Assembly (NCBI RefSeq): GCF_020037125.1
Contig: NZ_JAIQDG010000011.1
Coordinates: 1 to 64,000 of the forward strand
Length of the DNA: 64,000 nt
From: Myxococcus sp. RHSTA-1-4
Lineage (GTDB): Bacteria; Myxococcota; Myxococcia; Myxococcales; Myxococcaceae
Direction: 5' to 3'
Position numbers and translations under genes: made by a program. This document shows positions 16,337 through 24,107 of the stretch, one piece after another. The notes under the pieces are model-generated. The model was given only the letters and a program-made list of their open reading frames with translations, ran no database searches and was not told where the DNA came from. The stretch's first letter is position 1; each line of letters opens with the position of its first letter.

Positions 16337-16801
16337 CTACCTCTTCGCCGGAGGCTGGTACGTGCCCGGAGTCGTCCGGGCGGCGATGGCCAGCCGGTTC
16401 CACGCGTTGATGGTGGCCACGGCGCCGGTGAGGTCGGCCAGCTCCTTCTCGGAGAAGTGCGGCTGCACGGCGCGGTACACGCTCTCCTGCACATGCCCCT
16501 CGGTGAGCAGCGTGACGGCCTCCGTCCACGCCAGCGCCGCGCGCTCGCGCTCCGTGTAGTAGGGGCTCTCCTCCCACGCATCCAGCCCGTACAGCCGCTG
16601 CTCCGTCTCACCCGCGGCGCGCAGGTCCTTCCAGTGCATGTCGATGCAGTACGCGCAGCCGTTGAGCTGCGACGCGCGCAGCTTGATGAGGTGGAGGAGG
16701 TTCGTTTCCAGCCCACACTCGTGCAGGTACCGCTCCAACCCCAACATCGCCGCGTACACGCCAGGGGCGGCCTTCGCGATGTTCATCCGCTGTGCTTCCA
16801 T
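16337..16801 (-). CDS. AhpD-like carboxymuconolactone decarboxylase family protein
   Basis: A 154-residue all-helical protein with the family redox motif C49-x2-C52 and H56 (GCAYCIDMHW). AhpD-like proteins are small peroxidase or thiol-disulfide enzymes of oxidative defence. The start at 16801 is preferred over 16807 because GGAGG lies 6 bp upstream of it. It lies downstream of, and on the same strand as, the MocR regulator gene (136-bp gap); MocR regulators are often found next to genes of this family, so regulation by it is plausible. Confidence 0.92.
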   Translation of the reverse strand: MEAQRMNIAKAAPGVYAAMLGLERYLHECGLETNLLHLIKLRASQLNGCAYCIDMHWKDLRAAGETEQRLYGLDAWEESPYYTERERAALAWTEAVTLLTEGHVQESVYRAVQPHFSEKELADLTGAVATINAWNRLAIAARTTPGTYQPPAKR

Positions 16802-16937
16802 GTCCATCCTCCGATGCACCAGGGGAATGTGGAGGCCCCGGCGCGCAGGCGTGCTCTAACGGTGGGCCTCGCGCCGCACGAGAGCCACTTGCGAGCGAAG
16901 GAATGGGGCCACTTCTTCCGGTCAGGCGCGGACCACT

Positions 16938-18446
16938 TCAGCGCAGGGCCCGCGCGAGCCGCGTGACGGCCTCGGCGATTTCCTCCTCCGGGACGCAGGC
17001 ATAGCCGAGCAGCAGCCCCCCGCGTCCCCGGCTGTCCAGCCGGGCGGAGGACATGGGGATGACCACGACTCCCGCGCTGGCGGCGCGCTCGACGGCGGCG
17101 CCTTCGTCGGCCCCCTCGGGGAGCCAGCCAACCAGGTGCATGCCGGCGGGCAGGGGCGACAGCTCCAGCAGCCCCCGCAGCTCGCGCCGGGCCGCGTCGA
17201 GCAGCGCCTCCTGCCGGGCGGCGTAGAGCACCCGCATGCGCCGCACGTGGCGGCTGAAGTGGCCCTGGGTGATGAAGTCCGCGAGCACGGCCTGGTCCAG
17301 CACGGGGGAGTGCCGGTCCGCGAGCCGGCGGGCGGCGCGGAAGGCCTCCACCAGGGGCTCCGGCACCACGAGGTAGCCCAGGCGCAGGGCGGGAGACACC
17401 ACCTTGCTGAAGGTACCGGTGTGGATGACGCGGGCGTCCCCGTCGAGCCCCTGGAGCGAGGGCAGGGGGCCGCCCACGTAGCGCAGCTCGCTGTCGTAGT
17501 CGTCCTCCAGAATCCACGCCCCCGAGCGCGCGGCCCACGCCAGGAGCGCCTTCCGCCGGCGCGGGCTCATGGCGGCGCCGAGCGGGAGCTGATGCGACGG
17601 CGTGACGATGGCCATCCGCGCGTCCGGGCGCAGCCGGAGCCCGGCCTCCACGTCCAGTCCCTCTCCGTCCACGGGAACGGCGATGGGCGTGGCGCCCGCC
17701 GCGATGAGCGCGCCACGAGCGGGGGAATAACCCGGGTCCTCCACCCAGGCCGCGTCGCCAGCGTCCAGCAGCACCTGCGCGGCCAGGCTCATGGCCTGCT
17801 GCGTGCCGTTGACGATGAGCACCTGCTCCGGGACACACCGCACGCCGCGCGCGGTAGCGAGGTAGTCCGCGACGGCGCGGCGCAGGGGCGGGTAGCCCTC
17901 CGCGGGGACGGGAGACATCATGTCCCGCCACGAGCGCCGCCAGCGCGCGTGCAGCAGCCGGCCCCACAGCTCGCTCGGGAAGGCGTCCAGCGCCGGAAGC
18001 CCCACCCGGAAGGCCATGCGGCCCGGAGGGATGTCGGGCCCGGTGGCGGGCAGGGAGGGCACGGCCGCAATCGCCGCGCCGCGCTTCGACAGCGCCGGCG
18101 GGGCCCCGCGCGCGGGCGCACGGGCAGGAGCGCGCCGCGCGGCGAGGAGCTTCTCCGGCACCTCGCGGGCCACGTACGTGCCCGAGCCCAGGTGCCCGAC
18201 GAGATAGCCCTCCGACAGGAGCCGCGCGTAGGCGTTGAGCACGGTGTTGCGAGACACGTCGAGCTGCTCCGCCAGCGCGCGCGTCGACGCCAGGCGCGTG
18301 CCCGGAGCCAGCCGGCCCGCGAGGATGGCCGAGCGCAGCGCCTCCGCGACCTGCCCCTGCAGCGGAGCGCCGGTGGAGGCGTCCAGCACGAGTGTGGGGG
18401 CCGCCATCACCGCCGGCCGCTTCTGGCGTCTCCGCTTCGAAGTCAC
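16938..18446 (-). CDS. MocR-type transcriptional regulator (GntR HTH plus aminotransferase fold)
   Basis: About 502 residues from a GTG at 18446 with GAGGTG upstream; an ATG at 18407 is an alternative. N-terminal GntR winged helix at residues about 25-90 (LASTRALAEQLDVSRNTVL, then GHLGSGTYV). The remainder is a type I PLP aminotransferase-like domain with the PLP lysine at about K348 (GTFSKVVSPALRLGY). MocR proteins are dimeric DNA-binding regulators that sense PLP or amino compounds. It diverges from the TetR-like gene at 18646; the 199-bp gap contains TCACC/GGTGA half-sites (18464-18490) that could be its operator. The downstream AhpD-like gene is a candidate target. Confidence 0.93.
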   Translation of the reverse strand: MTSKRRRQKRPAVMAAPTLVLDASTGAPLQGQVAEALRSAILAGRLAPGTRLASTRALAEQLDVSRNTVLNAYARLLSEGYLVGHLGSGTYVAREVPEKLLAARRAPARAPARGAPPALSKRGAAIAAVPSLPATGPDIPPGRMAFRVGLPALDAFPSELWGRLLHARWRRSWRDMMSPVPAEGYPPLRRAVADYLATARGVRCVPEQVLIVNGTQQAMSLAAQVLLDAGDAAWVEDPGYSPARGALIAAGATPIAVPVDGEGLDVEAGLRLRPDARMAIVTPSHQLPLGAAMSPRRRKALLAWAARSGAWILEDDYDSELRYVGGPLPSLQGLDGDARVIHTGTFSKVVSPALRLGYLVVPEPLVEAFRAARRLADRHSPVLDQAVLADFITQGHFSRHVRRMRVLYAARQEALLDAARRELRGLLELSPLPAGMHLVGWLPEGADEGAAVERAASAGVVVIPMSSARLDSRGRGGLLLGYACVPEEEIAEAVTRLARALR

Positions 18447-18645
18447 TGCCAATTCACCTCGGTGATGACCTGAATCACCAACCATCACTGGGATTAACGC
18501 CAGGAATCGAGTCTGGTCTCCGTCGTAGGGCCCTGAGTCCGGGAACACCCGCCCGCGTCGGGTGTCTGGGCTCCGGCGGGACGGGTCCGCCGGGAAACAT
18601 GGGCCGGGCCAGGGTGGCCCGGAGGACGCGCCAGGGGAGGAAAGC

Positions 18646-19032
18646 ATGTTCGGGCTGCCGTTGTTCGACCTCATCGTCGCGCCGGTGCGCATCAAGGACG
18701 AGGAGGGGACGCGCGACAGGTTGTTACGGGCCGCCGGAGGGCTCGTGCGGGAGCAGGGCCCTGGCGCGCTGACGCTCGAGGCGGTCGCCCGGCGCGCACA
18801 TGTGGGCCGGAGCACGCTGCGCTACCACTTCGGCGGCAAGCAGGGGCTGGTGGAGGCGCTGGTGCGTGAGCAGCGCGGGCACACCGCCGCGCTGCTCGCG
18901 ACGCTGAAGTGGAAGAAGGGTGGGGGCGGGCGTGTCAGGCGCCTTCCCCGCCCCACTCGTTCGCGCGTCCCTCGAGCGGGCCCCGCTGGGGGCGGACGAC
19001 GCAGAAGCGGTGACCGGTGGGCGCTTCCATGA
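18646..19032 (+). pseudogene. TetR-family regulator, truncated after the HTH
   Basis: The ATG has a strong ribosome-binding site (GGGAGGAAAGC). Residues about 20-75 form a complete TetR helix-turn-helix (LEAVARRAHVGRSTLRYHFG). After about residue 90 the sequence becomes Lys/Gly/Arg-rich (KWKKGGGGRVRRLPRP) and then reads the antisense of the VOC gene to a stop at 19032. TetR proteins normally have a further 100-120-residue helical ligand and dimerisation domain, which is missing. The gene is probably a 3'-deleted remnant fused to neighbouring DNA, though a DNA-binding fragment could still be made. Confidence 0.7.
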
Positions 19033-19324
19033 CCCACCAGCGCTTGATGAACTCCACCCGCTTCGCGCCCAGCGCCTCCAGCCGCTTCACCTCGGCTTCG
19101 AGGTCATCCGCTTCGATGTCCAGGTGGATGCGGCTGGGGTGGCTCACCTTCTGCACCAGGAGCATCGCCTCCCCCTCCTGCGTCCGCAGCTCGCGGTAGG
19201 TGGGGCTGTCGGCCTCCGGCGGGAGGACGGGCCGACCCAGGGCGCGGCTCCAGAACTCCGTGGCGGCATCCAGGTCGTCCACCTTGCAGTCAATCACGAA
19301 CGTGCTGAGCCGGCTGCGGTGCAT
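18935..19324 (-). CDS. VOC-superfamily (glyoxalase/bleomycin-resistance-like) protein
   Basis: A 129-residue protein from an ATG with GGGAGG 5 bp upstream. It shows the paired beta-alpha-beta-beta-beta modules of the VOC fold (VIDCKVDDLDAATEFWSRALG at the start, HLDIEADDLEAEVKRLEALG in the middle, each shown in part, and TGHRFCVVRP at the end). Metal-ligand positions (His and Glu) are partly present, so enzyme or binding function cannot be told. Its last 98 bp overlap the 3' end of the truncated TetR gene on the other strand. Confidence 0.9.
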   Translation of the reverse strand: MHRSRLSTFVIDCKVDDLDAATEFWSRALGRPVLPPEADSPTYRELRTQEGEAMLLVQKVSHPSRIHLDIEADDLEAEVKRLEALGAKRVEFIKRWWVMEAPTGHRFCVVRPQRGPLEGRANEWGGEGA

Positions 19325-19498
19325 GTTTCCTCCCGGGGGTGATGGAAGGCCGTTGAGCCTTTGTTGAGCCTTCCTTGGGCGGGCTCCGGATTACAGCCAG
19401 TGTCGCCTCCCTGGAAGGCAAGGGGCCGGAATTCTTCGGCTCCGTCGCCCGTTCCACCTCACGGCTGACCGCCTGTGGATATTCGGGGCCTTCCACAT

Positions 19499-19527
19499 TC
19501 GACATTGGCCCCCTGACAGGCTAGAGC
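19499..19527 (+). promoter_or_regulatory. Candidate sigma-70-type promoter of the cold-shock gene
   Basis: TCGACA (-35-like), a 17-bp spacer and TAGAGC (-10-like) would start transcription near 19534, giving an untranslated leader of about 57 nt before the csp ATG. The -35 box matches 5 of 6 consensus bases and the -10 box only 3 of 6. Confidence 0.3.
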
Positions 19528-19590
19528 CTGCCCGGTCCCACGTTGGGACAGGTGGCGGCCTCGCGGCCGCATGTAGAAAGAAGAAGCGAT

Positions 19591-19797
19591 ATGGCGACTG
19601 GTACCGTGAAGTGGTTCAACGACGCGAAGGGCTTTGGCTTCATCGCCCAGGACAATGGCGGCCCTGACGTGTTCTGCCACCACACCGCCATCCAATCGGA
19701 CGGCTTCCGGACCCTTGCCGAGGGTCAGAAGGTGGAGTTCGAGACCCGGAAGGGCCCCAAGGGCCTCCAGGCCGAGAACGTCCGCGTCGTTGGCTAG
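19591..19797 (+). CDS. Cold-shock protein, CspA family
   Basis: A 68-residue single cold-shock domain with RNP1 (KGFGFIA) and RNP2 (VFCHHTAI) motifs and the typical start [11 protein letters not shown]. It binds single-stranded RNA and DNA as a chaperone. The start ATG follows a purine-rich AGAAAGAAGAAG stretch. A clear intrinsic terminator follows 23 bp after the stop, so it is monocistronic. Confidence 0.97.
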   Translation: MATGTVKWFNDAKGFGFIAQDNGGPDVFCHHTAIQSDGFRTLAEGQKVEFETRKGPKGLQAENVRVVG

Positions 19798-19820
19798 AGC
19801 GACAGCTCCAGCACCCGTCG

Positions 19821-19857
19821 GCCCGGTCTCCTCACTTCGAGGCCGGGCTTTTGTTTT
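19821..19857 (+). terminator. Intrinsic terminator of the cold-shock gene
   Basis: GCCCGG and CCGGGC form a stem around a loop of about 17 bases, followed directly by TTTTGTTTT. Confidence 0.75.
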
Positions 19858-19873
19858 CAGTGAGGGAGGCTCA

Positions 19874-20056
19874 ATGCAAGGAAAGTCCACCAAGCGCCAG
19901 AAGGAGCAGGCGCGCAAGCAGCACCAGCAGGAGAAGGACGCGAAGCGCGAGGAACGCAAGAAGGCCAAGGCCGAGCGCCCGACGCGCCAGCCCGGCGATA
20001 TCGATCCCGACATCGCGGACATCGTCCCCGGTCCCCAGCCGCCGCTGGAGTACTGA
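19874..20056 (+). CDS. Small highly charged protein of unknown function
   Basis: Sixty residues from an ATG with GGGAGG 5 bp upstream. Residues 1-40 are almost all Lys, Arg, Glu, Gln and Ala in a long helix (KRQKEQARKQHQQEKDAKRE); the end is acidic and Pro-rich (GDIDPDIADIVPGPQPP). A nucleic-acid-binding or ribosome-associated role is possible but not shown. It lies just after the csp terminator. Confidence 0.7.
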   Translation: MQGKSTKRQKEQARKQHQQEKDAKREERKKAKAERPTRQPGDIDPDIADIVPGPQPPLEY

Positions 20057-20145
20057 TTCTCTGCCCGGTGCTCGCGCGGAGACGGGCCACGTGCCTGCCC
20101 GACACGAGCGCCGGACCCGCCGGGGTGCTGGACGCGGTGGCACGC

Positions 20146-20787
20146 TCAGAGCGTGCCGCGCAGCACCTCGGCGTGGGTGATGCGGTCGAGCCGGAAGGGG
20201 CGGCGCTCGTTCCTGTCCAGCTCGACGGCGTCGATGCGCGTCTCGTGCCGGTCCATGATGACGGACATGATGCGCACGTCGCGCGTCGTCTCCAGGTAGT
20301 TCGAGTCCACGTAGGTGATGCGCACCGGCTGCTGCTCGAACCACGCGCGCTCGATGGCCTCGCGGACGGGCTTCTTGCAGGGGAGCGCCGGCACGCCGAG
20401 GAATGTCAGCTCCTTGAGGCGCGTGAGCAGCTCACGCTGCGCGGACGTGGACAGGGCGGCGCGCACCTTGTCGAGCGCGGACTCCAGGGTGTCGCTGAAG
20501 GGCAGCAGGCGCATGTCGATGGCGAAGCGCCCCAGCGCGACGATGAGCGCCGCCTCGCGAGCGGTGAAGTTCACCGGCGGCAGGCTGTAGCTCCGGTCCA
20601 GCGCATAGCCGCCCCCGCGCCCGCGCTCGGCGGCGAGCGGCATGGCCGCGGCGCGCAAGGCGTCCAGATCCCGATAAATCGTCCTCACGGTGACGCCGAA
20701 GCGCTCGGCGAGTGTCTCCGCGGTGACTCCCGTGCGGCGGCCGCGAAGGTATTCAGCGAGGGCGAAAAGTCGCTCGGTCCGCTGCAT
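20146..20787 (-). CDS. YafY-like transcriptional regulator (HTH plus WYL domain)
   Basis: About 213 residues. The N-terminal winged helix (residues 1-60) has the family start MQRTERLFALAEYLRGRR and recognition region FGVTVRTIYRDLDALR. The C-terminal part is a WYL-type ligand-sensing domain (ERAWFEQQPVRITYVD, then RRPFRLDRI). Start chosen at 20787 by family alignment; an in-frame ATG at 20805 lies inside the palindrome. The operator at 20794-20817 lies just upstream of the start, which suggests autoregulation. A near-identical operator precedes the gene at 29272. Confidence 0.92.
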   Translation of the reverse strand: MQRTERLFALAEYLRGRRTGVTAETLAERFGVTVRTIYRDLDALRAAAMPLAAERGRGGGYALDRSYSLPPVNFTAREAALIVALGRFAIDMRLLPFSDTLESALDKVRAALSTSAQRELLTRLKELTFLGVPALPCKKPVREAIERAWFEQQPVRITYVDSNYLETTRDVRIMSVIMDRHETRIDAVELDRNERRPFRLDRITHAEVLRGTL

Positions 20788-20793
20788 GGTGGG

Positions 20794-20817
20794 GAAACCT
20801 GACATACCACTGTCAGG
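20794..20817. promoter_or_regulatory. Palindromic operator of the YafY-like regulator
   Basis: CCTGACA and TGTCAGG form a perfect 7-bp inverted repeat with a 6-bp spacer (20798-20817), preceded by GAAA. It lies 7 bp upstream of the regulator start. A second copy is at 29196-29219. Confidence 0.6.
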
Positions 20818-20994
20818 AGGGTGCCTCAATATGCGCATGACCACTGGCCCGTGAGCGTCCGGTGGGACGGGGCTCGACGGGAGACCCGTGGGGTAGGGAA
20901 GGAGCCGCGCTTGCATCGCGACCGTGGAGCGGATTGCATCGTGAGCGTTCTCGACCGTCCCCCGCGGAGGGGCAGCGCCCCCCTGGCCACCACC

Positions 20995-23430
20995 ATGTCC
21001 AACCCGATGGAGGATGAGTGGCTCTGGGGCTGGGACCCGACACCGGGCATCGTCTCGGTGTGGGCGGAGCCCGACGGCCGCGCCTTCATCTGGCGGCGCC
21101 TGCGCGAGGGTGGCGGGCTCGTGCGGGAGGACGTGCGCTTTCGTCCGTGGCTCCTCCTGTCCTCGCTGGATGACCTGGCGCACCTGGGCACGAGGCTCCG
21201 CCCCGAGCGGGAAGGCCCCGCGCCCGACCGCGTGACGTGGGAGGAGCTGGAGGGGCCCGGCGCGCTTCGCTACCTCGTCCGCGCGGATGACGGGCGCGCG
21301 CTGGCGGCGGCGGTGCTGCGCGGGGCCTCGCGGCGCCTGGGGCGTCCCTTCGGGCACCTGCGGGACCTGGACGCGAACACGGCGCTGTCGCTGCCGCCCG
21401 AGGAGCAGTACCTCATCGCGTCCGGGCGCACGTACTTCCATGATTTGGGCTTCGATGAGCTGCGCCGCCTGCAGTTCGACCTGGAGACCACCGGGCTGGA
21501 CCCGGACCGCGACCGCATCTTCCTCGTGGCGCTCAGGGCGCCGGATGGAGGGACGGAGGTGCTGGACGCGCGGGGCGGTGATGATGCCGCCGAGGCGGAC
21601 CTCATCCGGCGGCTGGTGGAGCGCATCCGCGTCCACGACCCCGACGTCATCGAGAACCACAACCTGCATGGCTTCGACCTGCCCTTCCTGGCGCGCAGGG
21701 CGAAGGCGCTGGACGTGCCGCTCGCGCTGGGACGCGCCGGCTCACCGGGGTTGCGGCAGCGCCCGGCCTCGCGAGGGGCCGCCGTGGGACGGACGCCGGG
21801 GCGCTCCGACTCGATGCGCCGCTCGCGGTACACGGTGCCGGGACGCGAGCTCATCGACACGCTGGACGCCGTGCTGCGGCACGACTTCTCCGCGAGGGAC
21901 CTGCCGGGCCACGGGCTCAAGGTGGTGGCGAGGCACCTCGGAATCGCGGGGCCGGAGCGTGAGTACATCCCGGGCCCGAAGGTGTACGAGGTCTTCCAGC
22001 GCGACCCCGAGCGCGTCCGGCGTTATGCCCGGGACGACGTGAACGAAGCCGCCGGCCTCGCGCACCTGCTGGGAGGAGCCGCCTTCGCGCTCGCCCGCAT
22101 GGCGCCGCGCCGGTACGAGCGGCTCGCGGATGCGGGGCCCGCCACCGGGGTGCTGGACCCGCTGCTGGTGCGGGCCTACCTCCGGGCGGGAGCGGCGCTG
22201 CCCGCGCACGAGGAGGGCGACGGCACGTCGCACAGCGGCGCGGCGCTTCACCTGTTCGCCTCCGGGGTGGCGAGGCACGTGGTGAAGGCGGACGTGGCGA
22301 GCCTCTATCCCTCGTTGATGCGGCAGTACCGCATCGGCCCGAAGCGGGACCGGCTGGGCGTGTTGCTGGCGCTGGTGGACCGGCTGGTGGACCAGCGGCT
22401 GGCGGCCAAGGCGAAGGCCAGGGCCGCGCCGTCCGGCTCGCCCGAGCGGCACACGCACGAGGCGCTCTCCGCGGCGATGAAGATTGTCGTCAACTCCGCC
22501 TACGGCTACCTGGGCGCGGTGGGGCTGACGCGGTTCTCGGACGTCCACGCCGCCAACGAGGTGACGCGGCGGGGGCGCGAGGTGCTGGCGCTGCTGTGCC
22601 GCGAGCTGGCGCGGCGGGGCGTCACGCTGCTGGAGGCCGACACGGACGGTGTGTACTTCGCGGTGCCGGAGGACTGGCGCGAGCTGGATGAGCGGCGGGT
22701 CGTCTCCGAGGTCGCCGCGCTGCTCCCGCCCCGCGTGAAGCTGGAGTTCGACGGGCGCTACGCGGCCATGCTGTCCCACGAGCCGAAGAACTATGCGCTG
22801 CTGCCCTACGAGGGGCCGCTCGTGCTGCGGGGTGTGGCGTTCCGCTCCAGCCGGGCGGAGCCCTTCGGCGAGGCCTTCCTGCGCCGGGCGCTGACCTGCC
22901 TCCTCAGGGGCGACATCCCAGGCGTGCGCGAGGCGTATGTCTCGACGGTGATGGCGCTGCGAAGGAGACAGGTCCCCACCTTCGATGTGTCCTCGCGGGT
23001 CCGGTTGACCAAGACACCGTCGCAGTACCTGGGCATCCGCGAGCGCCGGCGCGAGCTGCCCTACGAGGCCATGCTGGCGGGTGGGCGGAAGGACTGGGCC
23101 CTGGGCGAGCGCGTGCGGGTGTATCGCGCGGTGGGGGGACGCGCGGGCCTGCTGCCCGACCCGGAGGACGACGGTGACACAGCCCTGGCGAGCGACCCGC
23201 GCGACTACGACGTCGAGTACTACGTGCGGCTGCTGCGGGAGACCTTCGCGGCCCGGCTGGTGCGCGCGCTGACGCCCGAGGACTACGCGACGGTGTTCGA
23301 CGACCCGGGACAGCCGTCTCTCTTCGCGCCGCTGTTGTCGAATGCCCGGCCGGTGCTCACCGTGGTGCTCGACCCCTGGACGGTGGAGCCGGCTCCCGGT
23401 GACGAGGCGCCGCCGGAGTCTTCCGCCTGA
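20995..23430 (+). CDS. Family B DNA polymerase with 3'-5' exonuclease
   Basis: About 811 residues. All key motifs are intact: Exo I with D162 and E164 (FDLETTGLD), Exo II (VIENHNLHGFDLPFL), Exo III (YARDDVNEA), Pol A with D433 (DVASLYPSLM), Pol B (KIVVNSAYGYLG) and Pol C with D549 and D551 (EADTDGVYF). It resembles bacterial DNA polymerase II and archaeal PolB enzymes, used for repair and damage-tolerant synthesis. The start is set at 20995 (ATG TCC AAC); no strong ribosome-binding site is seen and longer in-frame starts exist upstream, but their sequence looks non-coding. It diverges from the YafY-like regulator, whose operator is 178 bp upstream. No SOS box was recognised. Confidence 0.93.
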   Translation: MSNPMEDEWLWGWDPTPGIVSVWAEPDGRAFIWRRLREGGGLVREDVRFRPWLLLSSLDDLAHLGTRLRPEREGPAPDRVTWEELEGPGALRYLVRADDGRALAAAVLRGASRRLGRPFGHLRDLDANTALSLPPEEQYLIASGRTYFHDLGFDELRRLQFDLETTGLDPDRDRIFLVALRAPDGGTEVLDARGGDDAAEADLIRRLVERIRVHDPDVIENHNLHGFDLPFLARRAKALDVPLALGRAGSPGLRQRPASRGAAVGRTPGRSDSMRRSRYTVPGRELIDTLDAVLRHDFSARDLPGHGLKVVARHLGIAGPEREYIPGPKVYEVFQRDPERVRRYARDDVNEAAGLAHLLGGAAFALARMAPRRYERLADAGPATGVLDPLLVRAYLRAGAALPAHEEGDGTSHSGAALHLFASGVARHVVKADVASLYPSLMRQYRIGPKRDRLGVLLALVDRLVDQRLAAKAKARAAPSGSPERHTHEALSAAMKIVVNSAYGYLGAVGLTRFSDVHAANEVTRRGREVLALLCRELARRGVTLLEADTDGVYFAVPEDWRELDERRVVSEVAALLPPRVKLEFDGRYAAMLSHEPKNYALLPYEGPLVLRGVAFRSSRAEPFGEAFLRRALTCLLRGDIPGVREAYVSTVMALRRRQVPTFDVSSRVRLTKTPSQYLGIRERRRELPYEAMLAGGRKDWALGERVRVYRAVGGRAGLLPDPEDDGDTALASDPRDYDVEYYVRLLRETFAARLVRALTPEDYATVFDDPGQPSLFAPLLSNARPVLTVVLDPWTVEPAPGDEAPPESSA

Positions 23431-23504
23431 GCCGCTACCCCGCGAGCGAGGTCCGGCGCGGCTGATAGAACGTCGAGGACGTGGGGTTCCAGGAAGGAGT
23501 GACG

Positions 23505-23870
23505 ATGCGGGGGCGGCGGATGTTCGGGGCGGTGCTGGCGGGTGCGGTCCTGACGCTCGGGGGCATCGGCGTGCTCGGGCTGACGCGCTCCGCTTCGCCG
23601 CCGGCGGTCGTGGTGCGGCTGGAGAACCGGACGGGGCAGGACGTGCGCGAGGTGCGCATCGAGCACGAGGACGGCCAGGTCGTTCACCGGGGGCTGCGAG
23701 CCGGAGAGAGCCTCGCGCTGTCGTTCGCCCCGAAGGGCGAGTCGTCGTACCGGCTCACCGCCGTGCTGGCGGATGGAAAGGTCCTGGAAGGCGGCTTCGG
23801 CTACGTGGAGCCCGGGTTCGAGACCCGGGAAGTGCTGGAGCCGGGCGGCGTGGTCTCTTCCTGGCAGTGA
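23505..23870 (+). CDS. Small secreted or membrane-anchored protein, unknown function
   Basis: A 121-residue protein from an ATG with an excellent site (AAGGAGTGACG). An N-terminal hydrophobic segment (residues about 6-27) is a signal peptide or anchor. The rest is a small beta-rich domain starting VVVRLENRTGQDVREVRIEH (shown in part) and ending in an acidic Val/Gly tail. The pattern recalls small beta-sandwich domains that begin with a conserved Asn-Arg-Thr/Ser turn. No family recognised. The 237 bp after it hold no clear site. Confidence 0.8.
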   Translation: MRGRRMFGAVLAGAVLTLGGIGVLGLTRSASPPAVVVRLENRTGQDVREVRIEHEDGQVVHRGLRAGESLALSFAPKGESSYRLTAVLADGKVLEGGFGYVEPGFETREVLEPGGVVSSWQ

Positions 23871-24107
23871 AGATGCCCGTGGGACCAGTCAACGTCACGC
23901 CGGCTGGCGGTGGACGGGAGCCCGGTACGCCGAGGGCGGGCTCGCGGCTTCCACGCCTCGTCCAGGCGTGGACCGCACGCCCTGAAATCAGGTGGCGCGC
24001 TCACGCCAGAACGTCGTCCAGCGGCAGCGGTGAGTTCCTATACGAATGCCGGTCCGCTACGCAGGGCGCGAGACGCGTGGGCGTTCACTCATGCGAGGGG
24101 AGATGGC

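Noticed and set aside
20139..20157. GGCACGCT/AGCGTGCC hairpin over the stop of the YafY-like gene
   Set aside because: Perfect 8-bp stem but with a 3-base loop inside coding sequence and no U-tract; chance GC palindrome cannot be excluded.
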